DNA of 64,000 nucleotides from Nautilus pompilius. Lineage: Eukaryota; Mollusca; Cephalopoda; Nautilida; Nautilidae. Below the pieces are notes generated by a model, which did no database searches, was not told the origin of the DNA, and was given only the letters and a program-made list of their open reading frames with translations. Below, in pieces: positions 1 to 12,795 of the stretch. Location of the stretch: positions 62,001 through 126,000 of the forward strand of contig JACATO010001119.1 of NCBI GenBank assembly GCA_018389105.1, in the 5' to 3' direction. Within the stretch, counting starts at the first letter, position 1, and every line of letters starts with the position of its first letter. Position numbers and translations under genes: made by a program.

Positions 1-3000
1 GCTTTAATCCTACCTGGGAGTTGTTTTGCGATCGGTGCCTCCTTTCATGGAATTTGCCAAACTCTCACCAAACAAAGAGCTTTAAACTGATTTTCCAGCG
101 CGAATCTGTTTCTTCGACTCCAATCCAAATTTTTCCATTAACTGCAATTTTGGTTATTAAATTGGGATATTATATATATATATATTTTTAAAGTCTTTGA
201 CCCATTAGCTGCGTAATTGGAACCTTTTAGGATCATGTTATCTGGAGCCAAACTTTTTTAGCGATTTGTTGTTTTATAACATTTTCCGATAAGCTTTTCT
301 CTCTCTCTCCTGGCCCGCAGCCCTTGCTACATCAAAAACTTCTATAAAAAGGGGGGGTGCTGATTGTCTCCGAAGCCAATCTCTCGCTTCCATACATATG
401 CAGTAAATCAGCGAAAACTTTGGATATTCATTCTTTTCAGAAAAAAAAAGAAGAGAAATACCAGCAATGGAATGATCGTATTGTCGAAAAAAACGATAAA
501 TAATGACATTGTTCACTTTCGAAGCTTGTAGCAGCAAACCAACCATGTTTCTGGATGAACAGACAGTTGTTCTAGTAGCTGGGAGGCCTGAATTAAAGCA
601 GAATCCCATGCCACTTGTGCGGTGTAACCAAAAGCAAGTGATAATTTTAAATTATGCAGAGTTTCCCTTAATCATGATATTATCTTGGCAATGATCCCCC
701 CAACACTGTCTCTCCTATTTAATAATTTTTTTTAAATTAACTTTAATATGAATTAAATCTTTTATTTTGTTTTTGTTTTTTTATTTTTATATAAGATTTA
801 TATGTGGGGACATGATGTAGGCATAATGGGGGCCGATCCAGACTTTGACCAAATTCTAAAGCTGAAATATTTCCTGAAATCAACCCCCTGTACCGGATTT
901 CTCAACGAAAACGGGAACTCTATATTGTGTTTTGGTTTTCTAGTTTCATTTTAAGTTTTCACATAATGTAAACTGCACTAAAAAAAATAAAATTTTTTTT
1001 TTAACAGTAATCAATCATCATATCTACAGCTAAGTACCCTCCCCCCCAAAAATTACACTATATATCAGAAAATATGTACACGCGAAACTAAAAAAGCAAA
1101 CATAATATTGAGTCTATTTTCTTCGAGAAAGCTGGTACCTACTAGCAGAAACTTAGAGTGTAATGGTAAATTTTAGCTTTAATTCCCATTGGCTCAGACA
1201 TTTTCAGCATTATTGCATTTCAACCCTGTGAAATAAATACCCATCATCTGAATCCATGAAAAGGTTCATGTGGGCTACCTTCTGTAAAAGGCTTTCCAAG
1301 AATTTTGTTTAGTTTTGACCCAACACCTTAGGAATTATCTTTACGATGACAGATTCTTAGGAGAAAAATAAAAGATGAATAATAATTATACAACTAAAAT
1401 CTTTTCATTTTTATTAAAATGAATTTAAACTTTGGCAGCAGAAGTGAAATTCTTGGTAATGTGCAGCCAAGACAGACCCCCTGTCAAATCAGGGTTTTTC
1501 AGGTGTTGGTTGTCACATTAAAGCTTTAAAATTTTTGTTTTACATTGCGATGTGTATGGAATTTTTTTTTTATTGTGGCTGCCATTGCATGTTATTCCAT
1601 GCAAAGAAAGTGGGATATTTGACTAGGAAAGTGAATAATCTTAATTAGCAACAATAACTGATGATGAAAAGGCTATTTGGAAACTTGGCAAACCTAACCG
1701 TGTTTGGTTAAAGCAAGGTGTTCTTTAGGGCATGTTGTTACAGCTGTATGTTATGGTAGCAAGATATGTAATAGGGACAGTTCTTCAAAAGACATCAATT
1801 CAGATGCACCTGGTTGATTCACCACTCTGTGTCAGCCTCTTTAAAATAAGAAAAAAAAGCTAAGATGAAGAGGTGACAATCAATCAGACTCCACTCGGAG
1901 CCCCTGAGCTGGAAGAGGTTCGTTTAGCAAATATCCAGACCGCAAAAAAAAGATGTGCGATGACTGTAAAGGAGAGAAAAGGGCGAGATGATCCATGATG
2001 AGAGAATCAGATCCTGAAAGAGGCTGAAACCATGACAACACTGGATGATTTTTTTTTTTTTTTTTTAATTTTGTAATATCTTTGCTCAACTACTACTTCC
2101 CCCATGTTTCTGACGATTCTTGTGAAACTCTCAAACTGGATTTTGTTGCCGAATTTTGCTTGTTTTAGAAAAAAATTAAAAGAAAATTTAAAGCTGCGCA
2201 TTGAAAACAACAAATCAACTTCAGGTGTTTAATAGTGGACCCCATTACTTGATCTGGTGGATTAGAAATGTAAAAGGAAAGTTTATCAGCAATCAGAGTG
2301 ATTCTTAAATGAAACCCAAGGCAGAATTTGTGTTGTTGTTGTTTTTCTTCTCACCAAGTTTGCTCTGGCTGTTCAAGTTTGTGGAACTATTTTCTCCTAT
2401 GCCTTTTCATACTGACAGTAATTATTTCAGAAGTTTTATACTGTAAATGAACAACATCTTTAGCTAAATAAAATATTGATTTAGCTATTCTGGTTAGGAA
2501 CTACATAAATATAAACGGAAATGAATAATGGAAACTGGTTTCAGATATAATTGCCTTGGACCAGGCTTCAGTGCCTACAAGATGAATGTACTGGAAGAAA
2601 ATCTTACATTTTTCAAGAGTTTTCTCTTTTGATATAGCATGATGCTATTTCCATCAAGGTAAAAGTATTCTTATTTCTGTCTTTCTAAAAGACAAGAAAA
2701 ACAGAGTGGAGGGAGAGGGTTATGTTTCTGCAGACAGTGCCTATGTATAGATCTATTGTTTTTATTTCCAATCGAGATAAAAGATTTATTATTTCTGGCT
2801 TTTTGGGAAACCAAAACAAAAATATCACACCTCGGACCTGTAATTCAATCTCATAAGCCTCTAATGAAGACATACGAGCTCTTTATGGAAGTTCGGTTTG
2901 TCGGTTTCTAAGTTTGGTAAAAATTTATCTTTATTTCTCTATTTTTACTTTTTTGCATGTGTTTCTTTCCTGTCATCCTTGATTAAAGTTTTAATGTATT

Positions 3001-3125
3001 CTGTTGGGGTTTTTTAAGTAAAACAAAGATGAGAGAATACGGTATCTTTATTGCTCATGACAAACAACTTGAAAAGAATGTTATATTCTTACCAGGTGAT
3101 TCTATTGTAATTGATTATGTAACCA
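1..3125. other. AT-rich DNA, no gene seen
   Basis: I see no supported gene here. The stretch holds a short (TA)n tract near 170-187, a run of about 18 T near 2049, and several A- or T-runs. Open frames of 60-111 codons on both strands have no recognisable motif, no convincing splice borders and low-complexity composition. It reads as intron or intergenic DNA. Confidence 0.6.
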
Positions 3126-3290
3126 GAAAGGGGTGGTGTTCTTAGTGGTGTTGGCCAATTAAAAAAGAACAATGCCAGTAAAGTACCTTGCTTGAGGATC
3201 ACAACAACCGTTCCAGCAGCAGAAATTGAACCCAGGACCCTTAGGTCTTGAAGCCAACACTCTCACCGTTGAGCCACATTGCCTGGCTGG
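3126..3290 (-). repeat. tRNA-derived SINE-like element
   Basis: Read on the minus strand, the segment has a pol III type promoter. The A-box-like stretch is at 3253-3276 (TGGCTCAACGGTGAGAG) and the B-box-like stretch at 3225-3233 (GGGTTCAAT), about 35 bases apart. It is followed by a tail containing the GAGCAAGGTACTTTAC motif, complementary to about 3180-3196, which is common in invertebrate and fish SINE tails. Head and tail order fit a retroposed tRNA-like SINE. The exact ends and the target-site duplication could not be fixed by eye. The 105-codon plus-strand open frame crossing it is not a gene. Confidence 0.6.
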
Positions 3291-3510
3291 AGGTGTTCAC
3301 GTACCTGCAGCTTGTGAAGCAGCACCAACACCAGCCGACGTGAGAGAGACCTCCCGGGTCCTTGGGGCCCCCCGGTGTCGGACAACATCTCTCAGTAACG
3401 AGGAGGACTCGACAGAGAACAGACCACTTGTCTTTACGGGATGCACTGCCATTGGCAGAACCTTGTTCGGAAGTCCAACTCGCTCAACAACAACAACAAC
3501 AACACCCAGA
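3291..3510. repeat. GC-rich segment ending in (CAA)n
   Basis: About 200 bases are clearly richer in G and C than the flanks and end in a (CAA)n run at about 3485-3505. The segment directly abuts the SINE-like element. It may be a second retroposed unit whose tail, read on the minus strand, would be (TTG)n, or part of a composite repeat. It contains overlapping open frames on both strands without recognisable protein features. I do not recognise its family. Confidence 0.35.
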
Positions 3511-3701
3511 GGTACAACCAATCTCTCCCAAGATGTTTCCTAAAAAGGTTTTAACACCGCTATATAAATACTTCTCTGATGGACAGCATTTAAGTTTCTT
3601 CAGAGGATAAAAGTTTTGAAAATCAAGTTTTTATTTCAACTGCAAATTGTTAAAAAAAAAAAAAAAACTGAAAAAAAAATTGATATTATTTACTTATAAG
3701 C

Positions 3702-3733
<32 letters not shown>

Positions 3734-6700
3734 GACATTTAAATTGGCTAACAGATGAAATATTATATTTCGAGTTTTTGCTGTCATCTTGATTGAACTT
3801 CATTGCATATCCTAGGTTGTTGTTGAAGTTATTTACTTATAAAATGTTATTTAGGGTTGGAAATGTAAAATCATATTTTTTCTGTTGTTTTTCAATTGTT
3901 TTTTTTTTTTTAAAAAAAAATAATCTACTTTAAAAGAAAAAGTTCTATTTTCACTTTTCTTTGCAATAAAAACGAATAGAAAGATTGTCAAACATTTTTA
4001 TGGTTTTGTACTTCCATCTTTTCCCTCTTTTTTTTCTCAGATGATACCTGATTATTGTCTGTATCTACATGCACCACGTCTCACTGTCATTGCAAGCTCA
4101 AGGATCTTTGACTGCAGGACAGTTTTCTCTCCCCCTTCACTACTCTGAAAAACTAACTTCTGATTGTTTTGTTGTTGTCATGGTTTTTAGACTGGCATGT
4201 AATTTTAATGTTATTGAGTATTATTTGGTTGTTGTTTTCTTGTACATTATAATAGAGTCTGAGATAAGAGGGAGATTGTAAAGATAATTAGCATTTTTCC
4301 ACATCTACTTGAAATGGCGGGATACTGTTTGAGTAGAGTAAAGTCTGGTAAATGGGATTTTTCGTGTCATTCTGTGGAACTGGCGAAAGTGGAGTAGAGT
4401 CCATATTAACAGAGAGTGAGATACCAGGTTTTCATTATCAAAGCTGCTATTTTTAACCCATGGTACATTAATTTAATTTGGCTTATTGAAGGGGAAGATC
4501 ACAGCTAATCAAGCGTGAATCTTGTCCTCTCCACTGTGGGAGGAGAGAAAACCAAGCCTTATTAAGACTCTACTTGATTGCTGTTGGTGTATACTACATA
4601 TTTGTCTTATAATTAGAAAAATCCAGCTCTGTGGAATCTCTCTTGACAATTTAAGGCATGTTTCAATGGGGCTATCCTGGTGTGCAAATATAGTAAAATA
4701 AGCTCTTTGTTAATGACTGTGTAGGAGCAAGAACAACAGCTTGCAGTCTTATTAATTTCCCTCATATTTACTAACCCCCACCCCCCCCCAATTACAGTAC
4801 AGGGTACTTGTTTGACTAACACACAATAGTTTGCGATTTTATATCAGTGTTCAAGAAAGCATTTTATTCAGTGAAGCAATTGATATTGCCTTTAATTAGC
4901 TTATTAATTCATTGGAAATCTTAGATAATTGGCGTGCTACATTAGAGAATCCCCTTTTCTTCTTTATGGAAGCTTTCATCTAAAGAACATGTTACAAATT
5001 ATGTGTGCTACATGTATAAGAATTGTATTAATGGTAATTTCTCTTCTTTCTTTTTAGGAGGCCCCTTGCATATGCCATAATGGCTTCTTGCCCCCCGTGT
5101 AGCTACTAAATGCTTGCAGACTGAGCTGATGTGAATGTGACAATTAAAAAATGTATGCAAGACGGGGAATGTTTGTTGAGTCGTCATAAGCCAATTTTTC
5201 TGCTGCTTTTGGTATGCTTCACGTATTAACTTTTTCCCCTTCTGCTTAAATGATTCTAGAATAATTTTATTGAAATTCATATTCTGCAGTGAGTAAAATA
5301 TTTTTAAAAAAGTCTCTTTTTTTTTTATATCTTCAAAGCTGGCATGGAATCATTGAAACAGACATTTTTTTGGAAAATATCTACATGAAAGAATATTCTT
5401 TCTGAATGTTTCAACCTTTGATCTGTGCTTTTCGCTAAAATGTGTTTACAGCAGATTTTGCTATGGAGCCGACCACCTTCTCTTATCCTGTGCTATGGTA
5501 TCCCAGCCACTGAATTACAGCAGTTTTATGATAAAGATTAATTTCGTTCTTATGAGAAAATAGATGATAAACATTGATGTTTAATGTACATAGAACCCAT
5601 GTAATCATATGAATTCTCTGTGGCATGACTAATGGAATGTGCCACCTGGTGACTAAAGAAGCAGAGTCAGTCGCCAAAAGCTACAAAAAACTTAGGTTTA
5701 CTGCCAGAGATATGGAAACCACCATTTTATTTTAGACTCTGAAGTTTACTCGTGGCTTAAATGACATCACTTACATAAAAGACTGGCTTTTGTCTGTGTT
5801 CTTATGAAATCGCATCAACAGAGGGTGCATAAATTAAAATCAAGGGGGTCTGTTCTGGGCATGTGTGGGCTTGTATTACATGTTTATCCCCTTTTATCTA
5901 TTTTTCTTAATTGTGTACAAATGTTAAATATAAAGTAGGCAGGTCCAGAGGAATTCTGTTGATAACTAAACTGAATCATGTAGATGTTTTGAAGTTAAGA
6001 AACGGATATATTTATTCACTGTGACAGTTGGAACAATTATCATTTTCTTACCATGAACACACATGGATTTTATAGAACTTTTATAGACCAGGAAAAATAT
6101 GGTATTTTACAAAGATAAAAGCATGGTGATGCTAAAGATTAACTTTTGTTCTCATATATAAATATGATAGATGGATTGCAGTCTTGGTGATTCTCGAGAA
6201 GAAATGACAGAATCCAGGTGATTGTAAAATATCTGCGTAAAACACATGGTTATCAACTCTGAGGTTCTTAACAACTAATTGTAAAAGTTTGGTGCGGTGA
6301 CCATAGATATACTTGAAAATTACAACTAATTGTTTGCAGGATGTTTTTCACTCATTATTAATCCATATTTTAGAAACTAAAGCCAAAAGTCACAGCGTGG
6401 GCTATATTGCGTAAAATGCTGACATTTCAAAGCTTATTATGCAGATATCTTTATTAAAGGTGTTGTTTAGCTTCTCATATTGTTTCTGGTCACACCAACA
6501 TAGTATTATGCTTGAAATTTCCTCTAGTATACCACCAGCAGTCTAATAACCCGTGATTTAAAAATCTAACTTGTTCTTTTTTAAGCTAACAATAAATTAA
6601 TGACAGATTTTATGTAAGAAAACAAGCACATATTTAGAAAGTGGTTAATACAACAGCAGGTTGAGTTGTGCCAGTCCAAACGCTTGGAAGCCATTATTTA

Positions 6701-9700
6701 TTAGTATTCTAGAAATAGTTTTATTAAGCATTCAGTTTAGTTATATGGATGTAGTTAATCAGAGGGATCTGAAGTTTTAAAATACCTGTACAATGCTCCT
6801 TGTCAAAAAAAGGGGCAAACATGTTCAGTCTGCTTTAAAAGCAAAAAAAAAAAATCTGTATGTTGTCTGATTCCACAATATTGTTGTTTATGAATGCAAT
6901 AGAATTCTTTATGTCTGCAGAACTGATGGATGCTTCTGTACATTTGGTCAGCCAAACCTGATGGGACATTTTTTGTAAAAGCTGGATTGCCCAACAGAAA
7001 CCAATGAGTGAGAGAGACTGAAATGTCAAATATGGACCCAGATCTATTGGGAACTGAAGTATAGCAATCACGCACCGACCTAATAGACATAGAGCACCTG
7101 TAGAATGAAGTTAAGAAATATCAGTCTTGGTTGATTTCATTGCTTAAACCATTTATGAAGTTTCGAAAATTATTTGAGAGGAAGAAACTTGAATATTTTT
7201 AGAGTTACCTAAAGCGATGAGGAAAAGTGTTGGACACCATGACCTGAATTCCGCTAAGAAAGCGAATGTTTGGTGTAGAATAAAGTTGCTTTAATTAATT
7301 TTTTTCTCCATGTAAGAAGGAATAAATGTGAGAGCTCAGTCATAAATATCTTAATTTGGTAGAAAATAAATGGAAATGTGATAACTAAAGGGAAAAAAAT
7401 AAGGTTGGGGAGTGGAAGCTGTCAGTTTGCTCAGTCGTAAACTCAGAGATACAAACAAAAGAAGATTGTTTTTGGACAGAATCATCTTTGAATTGATTGA
7501 AGTGAATCTGTCTAAGTCTGTACACACCAGAGTAAGTTTTCTGATTATATGTAATAAAAATATAACTACTTGGCAGCTGCGCATTTTTATTACTTCAATA
7601 ATGTTAAAACTTAATTAACCTTCAACAAAATTTGTTTGTAAACCAGTGTGTGTATATATATATCCATACTATACTATACTTGAAGATTAGTGTCCATCAT
7701 CTTTAGATCTCAGTGGTTATCCGTTCTTGTCTGGATGCTAATTTTCCTTTTCATGCTTGACTGAAGATGGGCAGCTTTAGATTTTTCAAGTCTATACAGC
7801 TTGGTCATATCTCTGTTTTCTTACATATTAGATGCAGACTGAGATAGGATTGTTAAAACCAACAGCCTAGAGACGGACTGGTCTTTGGTCCGAGAAATTA
7901 ACCAACCAACATTGAAAATTCAACAATACGAAGCTTCCTAACACTTTCTCTGTCCAGTATACAATTCTGCTACTGCCATTTAGTCTGGCTTAGAACTGTT
8001 TTTCTTACATATGTAGTTAACTTTTTTTTCTTTAAAAAATTTAAAATAATTTCTAGCTAACAATTTTTGCAAGGATTTAATTCTCTCTAAATTACTGTAT
8101 GTAGGTGGACAGAAAGTAAATAGAAAAGAATTGTACTAATGATTTTGACTGCATTGTTTAGAAACTTATGGAGATTAGCACTTATATGCATATAATAATT
8201 ACTTTTACTCTGTGCCTACTATGTAATAGTAGAAGTTTGACGCCATGTTATCTGTTGAGGATGATGTTTCCAAATCTTGGTTTAACATAAGTGAGGAAAA
8301 ATTTTAAAAAAAATCAAGTAAAGCATTTAATAAGATATAATAACATTTTTTTTTTTTTAAAAGGATTAAAATGGAAAAGGGAAGGAAGACTTGCAGAACT
8401 CACTGCTATAGTAGCAGAGCCTCTTTGTGGATTTTTTGCCAGATGGCATCAATTCAGTGATCTGCAACTGCTGTAGCATTCTCTTGTGTTTCATTACATC
8501 TGGGGCAGATGGATGGTTAGGGTGTATTAAGAAATCTGGGTGGGATTTAATGGAACTAAATAGTTAAAGGTTTCAATTTAGTGTTTGATACTATTGATTA
8601 AATATAATCTTGAATAGTTAAATTGTAGTATTTGTGTAAGATCTGATCAGAAAGTTCTGGAACTGATTACATATCTTAGGCAGTCTCTTAATTTTTGTTT
8701 GGTTTTTAATGTTGTTAATAAAACATCCACAGTGAATTTATTCTTTCTCTAGAAATAAAACACTAACCAACTGCTGATGTTTCTCAGCAGATCATTCACC
8801 GGATCTCAAAGTTCCTTTGTTCATAGCTGTAAATATGGCTTCTCTTCTGATGTTTATTTGTTTTGGAGATTTTAGAAAACTTACTTTTTCACTTGTAGAA
8901 ACATTGCCAAAATACTATTATGGGTTCTGTATATGTGTAGCATTAGGAATGACAAAAAACTAGATTAAATTTATTAGTCAGTTGGTCTTGTGACTAAGTG
9001 CGATATATACATTGATTATCTGTTTGGCCATTAACCTGTCTGCCATGTTCTTTATTAAGTCAATTTGCCAGTGCCATCATTACTACTTATGGATTTGGTC
9101 TATCTCTTCATGAACTTTTCCTGGTGAGTAAGAAAGCAACTAATGTTGAAAATTAGGCTAAGGCACAAAACTATTTAGAAGTGCATAGGTTTGAAGTATA
9201 CAGTCTTGCTGATTTAATTCTGAGCTAGTCAGAGTAGACACCTTCACTCTGATTTCACATAATAAGTGCACCAATGAGCCTGGATGTCTGGCACAGAAAA
9301 AAAGAAAAATGGCAAAAATTTTTAATTGTTTGATAAATCTATGTTTTTCAATGATCTTTTCTCTCATCTTCTCTTCTTGAAATGTATTATACATATTCAT
9401 CATCGTACTTTATTCATTTTGGTATGGTCGAACCATTGATTTAGTTGCTACCATTACTGAAAGGGTTAATTACTTGACACTTTTCTGATCAAATGAAATT
9501 CAGGAAACAAAAACAAAACAAGAGGCGGATAAAAATTATGAAAAACTAATAACAAAGTTAAATCTTTTGAGATTATTACTTTCTAAAATTATTTTTATAA
9601 CATTTTAAATAAGATCTGTTTGTAGAATTTGTGTATTTAAGTGGCTCAAGCTGATGTCTTTGGCATCCATCTTGAAGTAGCAACTTTCACCTCTAGGTCA

Positions 9701-10892
9701 TTCGCTGTAGGGTAGCGCCTCATCAGTCAGTGAGTGGCAGCGAGTTCAAGCTGTGGAGAATCCTCAAATAAAAATGGAGCTGATGAACAGCGCACATACA
9801 GACAATAAAGGCCTTGAATCATTTATGAAATCTGAAGCAGATGCAGAAAGATTCCCTGATGCATCATGCATTTTGGTCTTGGTAATGCAAGAATTTATCT
9901 GCTTCAGGTGCTCTGGTAAACAATCCCACTAACAGGAACTAGCGCTTGCTACATGGAAATTAATACTATCTCTCATCTTTCTCGTAGCTAATTATGTGCA
10001 GAAAGAATGAACCTCACTTTTTGGATAGCGCCTTGTCTTCTAAAGGCAGGCCTTGGAGCACAGTCCAGGAAATTACATCTACTTGGTTAGATGTATGTTG
10101 TTTAGTATTCGAATCATTGCAGACAGGAAGACAAAAGAAAATAATGATCTATCAAGCAAAAACTGTTGTAAGGTAATTTAAAATTAATTTCCTATATAAA
10201 CTACTTAAAATTACTCACCTTCATTTGTATGTATATTTTTACAAAGTGCGTACACTAGTAGAAATGAATTATTTCAGTTTTAAAATTTTTTTTTACTCAT
10301 TAAGTGTATGCACAGTGAATAAGCAGTTGGGTTAGGACTCACTGAACATGACAGAGGAGATTGGTATTAAAACGGTTTACAAATCACAAGTGATTGAGGG
10401 AAGAAGAAACCTGTTAGCAACTATGGAAAACCTAGTTTGCCACAAGAAGAGTGAATGCTACTGCCGCTGTTTCTGGAGAATCTATCATCTTAACTGTACT
10501 TCATTTAGAACACTTGTGCAAGTCATTAGCGCTGGCTGGGTGGTGTGAGATCATTGTTAGCATAGAAAAAATTACTGTAGACACATGCTATTCATTATTG
10601 TAGATAATGTTTATCAGATGAGAACGACATAGCTAGTGGACTTCCTAGTTATGATTCTAATACCATAGGCCATCTTGCATTCATTGTGTCATGTTTCTGA
10701 ATGGTAAAACAAAACATCTATGTTCTCATGGAATGTACTTATACCCAAAATCTTATTTCCTATTAATGTACCAATATTGTCTTTAAATATCAGGGAGCAA
10801 TGGTTTCTAAGCATAATCATACATTTTTTTTTCTCTTTAGTCACAATGATCAGGACAATCATCATCATCATCACTGCTTGTGCCATGTGATT
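3511..10892. other. AT-rich DNA, no gene seen
   Basis: No supported gene. Simple tracts include (ATT)n at 3702-3733, poly-A/T runs near 3650 and 3901, and a short C-run near 4782. A dispersed repeat copy lies at about 5030-5110. A fragment near 8650 resembles a mariner terminus but has no clear partner. Open frames are 60-95 codons, show no motif and look like chance. Confidence 0.55.
5030..5110 (-). repeat. dispersed repeat fragment, copy 1
   Basis: This stretch matches a second stretch at about 49185-49245. Both run from a 'GGTAATTT' start through a pyrimidine-rich part into a GGCCCC core, followed by an AATGGCTTCTTGC or GATGGCTTTTTGC block. The minus-strand conceptual translations share a pattern of basic residues around KGPPKKK and QGAPRKG. 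Orientation is the same in both copies. It is an unnamed interspersed repeat, and the ends are approximate. Confidence 0.45.
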
Positions 10893-10918
10893 GGGGTTTT
10901 TAAGGAACCAATCACATG
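10884..10918. repeat. 11-bp inverted repeat at minisatellite border
   Basis: CATGTGATTGG at 10884-10894 is the exact inverse of CCAATCACATG at 10908-10918, with a 13-base spacer. The first arm lies just outside the tandem array and the second lies inside its first unit, so the array starts within a potential hairpin. Confidence 0.7.
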
Positions 10919-11406
10919 ATGTTAGGGGGAGGTTACTTCTTGGAATGTAACAAGTATGATTATATAGGAGTTTTTAAGGAACCAATCACATGCTGTTAGG
11001 GGGAGGTTACTTCTTGGAATGTAACAAGTATGATTATATTGGAGTTTTTAAGGAACCAACCACATGATGTTAGGGGGAGGTTACTTCTTGGAATGTAACA
11101 AGTATGATTATATTGGGGTTTTTAAGGAACCAACCACATGATGTTAGGGGGAGGTTACTTCTTGGAATGTAACAAGTATGATTATATTGGGGTTTTTAAG
11201 GAACCAACCACATGATGTTAGGGGGAGGTTACTTCTTGGAATGTAACAAGTATGATTATATTGGGGTTTTTAAGGAACCAATCACATGCTGTTAGGGGGA
11301 AGTTACTTCTTGGAATGTAACAAGTATGATTTTATTGGGGTTTTTAAGGAACCAATCACATGCTGTTAGGGGGAGGTTACTTCTTGGAATGTAACAAGTA
11401 TGATTA
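10893..11406. repeat. 74-bp minisatellite, seven copies
   Basis: Seven head-to-tail units each begin with GGGGTTTTTAAGGAACCAA or a close variant. The TTTTT of successive units starts at 10897, 10971, 11045, 11119, 11193, 11267 and 11341, an exact spacing of 74 bases. Units differ by a few substitutions, for example ATCACATGATG, ACCACATGATG and ATCACATGCTG, and GGGAGG versus GGGAAG in the sixth. The exact period and low divergence suggest recent amplification. No open frame spans it. Confidence 0.95.
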
Positions 11407-12795
11407 ATGATGTAGATAAAGTTTTTGATGAAATAATAAATGGGATCAAAGTTCAGTGGCCATAACTAATTGAAGTTTGTCAAGTTGTCTATAAATGTGC
11501 AAATGAAACGTCATACATCTAATTATCGTAAAGGAATATTGGTAAACCACATCCAGTAGGAAAGGAATACTTCTTATTTTAGAATGATGTGACTGGATAA
11601 GAAACCTATAAACCTCTATAAATAAATGCTTGCCCAAAATTCTTACATGATTGATGCCACTTTGTGTCATGCCAGAGTAGTAGAGACTAGAAAATTTACT
11701 GAGACAATAGTGTTGGCAAGGAAAACAAATTGAAAATAACATTTAGCTTGCAAAACCTGTAAAACTATGCTTTGTGTAAGCATTTTTTCATCTTGGATTA
11801 CTTTATTATCTTGTAGATTTGAAACAAGAAATTACTGTAGTAAGATAGCTAAACTTGTTGGAGAATACAGGTTTAAGGTATTAAGAATCCAATCATGTTT
11901 CATGTTATAGCTGCTGAGAAAATGTAGGTAGAGGTTTTAGCCACATAGATAACTGACAGACAGAATACAGCATCGTTACTAACAATTAAAAGAATTGTTT
12001 TGCAACAGTGATAATAAAAGCAGTCTTTATATCTTTGGAACATATTGGTGTTCTATATTCCACCTGCTTGCCATCTGATTTGATGTAGAAACACGAAGCT
12101 GCCGGGAAATTTGAAATGGTTCGCAGTCTTCCATAAATCACGTGATGTTTAAACTTTACCTTGAGAAGAATTGTTGTTTAGATGTAGCACCTGGTGCAAG
12201 ATAATCAAATGAAACTCAAAGAAAATAGTTGTGAAAACAGATGATGCATCTAAGCTGAAACAGAAGAAGGAAATCAGTCAGATAGTCTCCAGTTCTGGTA
12301 TTTTCACTTTCTGTGAGGTTGACGGCTGCCATGCAAACAGTGATGGCCATATTGACCTATTAACGAACTGTTTCGTGCATCTCTCTCTCATTAGCATCTG
12401 GTTAATTTAAACATTGCAGAATGCTATCACTGAATTAGCGATGTATTAACACAAAACCAGCCAACTCAGTAGTTGCATCAACAGATTTTAATCAAGTTTG
12501 CTTGGTAATGTAGTTCTCCGTATTCAGTATATTTTTTTGGTAAGTCGTCTCATTAATTTGTTACAGTAACCCTGATATTGATTTGACAAGACAAAGTAAG
12601 AAAAAAAAATTATCTATTTCTTAGAACTGATGTACTGTATGTAATCTGTTCAGATTCTTCCAGGTAAATATGATGGATATGGTGGAAAACCTTTTGTATG
12701 CGCTTCTGTTCATGCAAAAATTTGTTTTAAATTTATAGGATATACTTACTAATATTATGCTTTAATGCTTAACTTCTTATGTCTTTTTTCTTAAG
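11407..12795. other. AT-rich DNA before the candidate exon
   Basis: No supported gene. A short open stretch of about 60 codons lies at roughly 12210-12412 on the plus strand, but I could not find good splice borders for it. The last bases, about 12772-12795, form a pyrimidine-rich tract ending in AG that could act as a splice acceptor for the following exon. Confidence 0.45.

Noticed and set aside
274..609. 111-codon minus-strand open frame
   Set aside because: No motif or homologous family recognised. It overlaps pyrimidine-rich sequence and a plus-strand frame of similar quality.
3226..3543. 105-codon plus-strand open frame beginning in the SINE
   Set aside because: It starts inside a tRNA-like SINE and ends after a (CAA)n run. 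Competing frames are open on both strands and no motif is seen.
8640..9491. GATCAGAAAGTTCTGGAACTG near 8650 as a mariner end paired with TTTTCTGATCAAATG near 9480
   Set aside because: Only about ten bases match in inverse, there is no TA duplication, and no transposase lies between.
9700..9760. tRNA-like stretch with GTAGGGTAGCGCC and GCGAGTTCAAGC
   Set aside because: The B-box resemblance is weak, no A box lies at the right distance, and no cloverleaf could be drawn.
12210..12412. About 60 open codons upstream of the candidate exon
   Set aside because: No convincing acceptor or donor in phase. This length is common by chance in the window.
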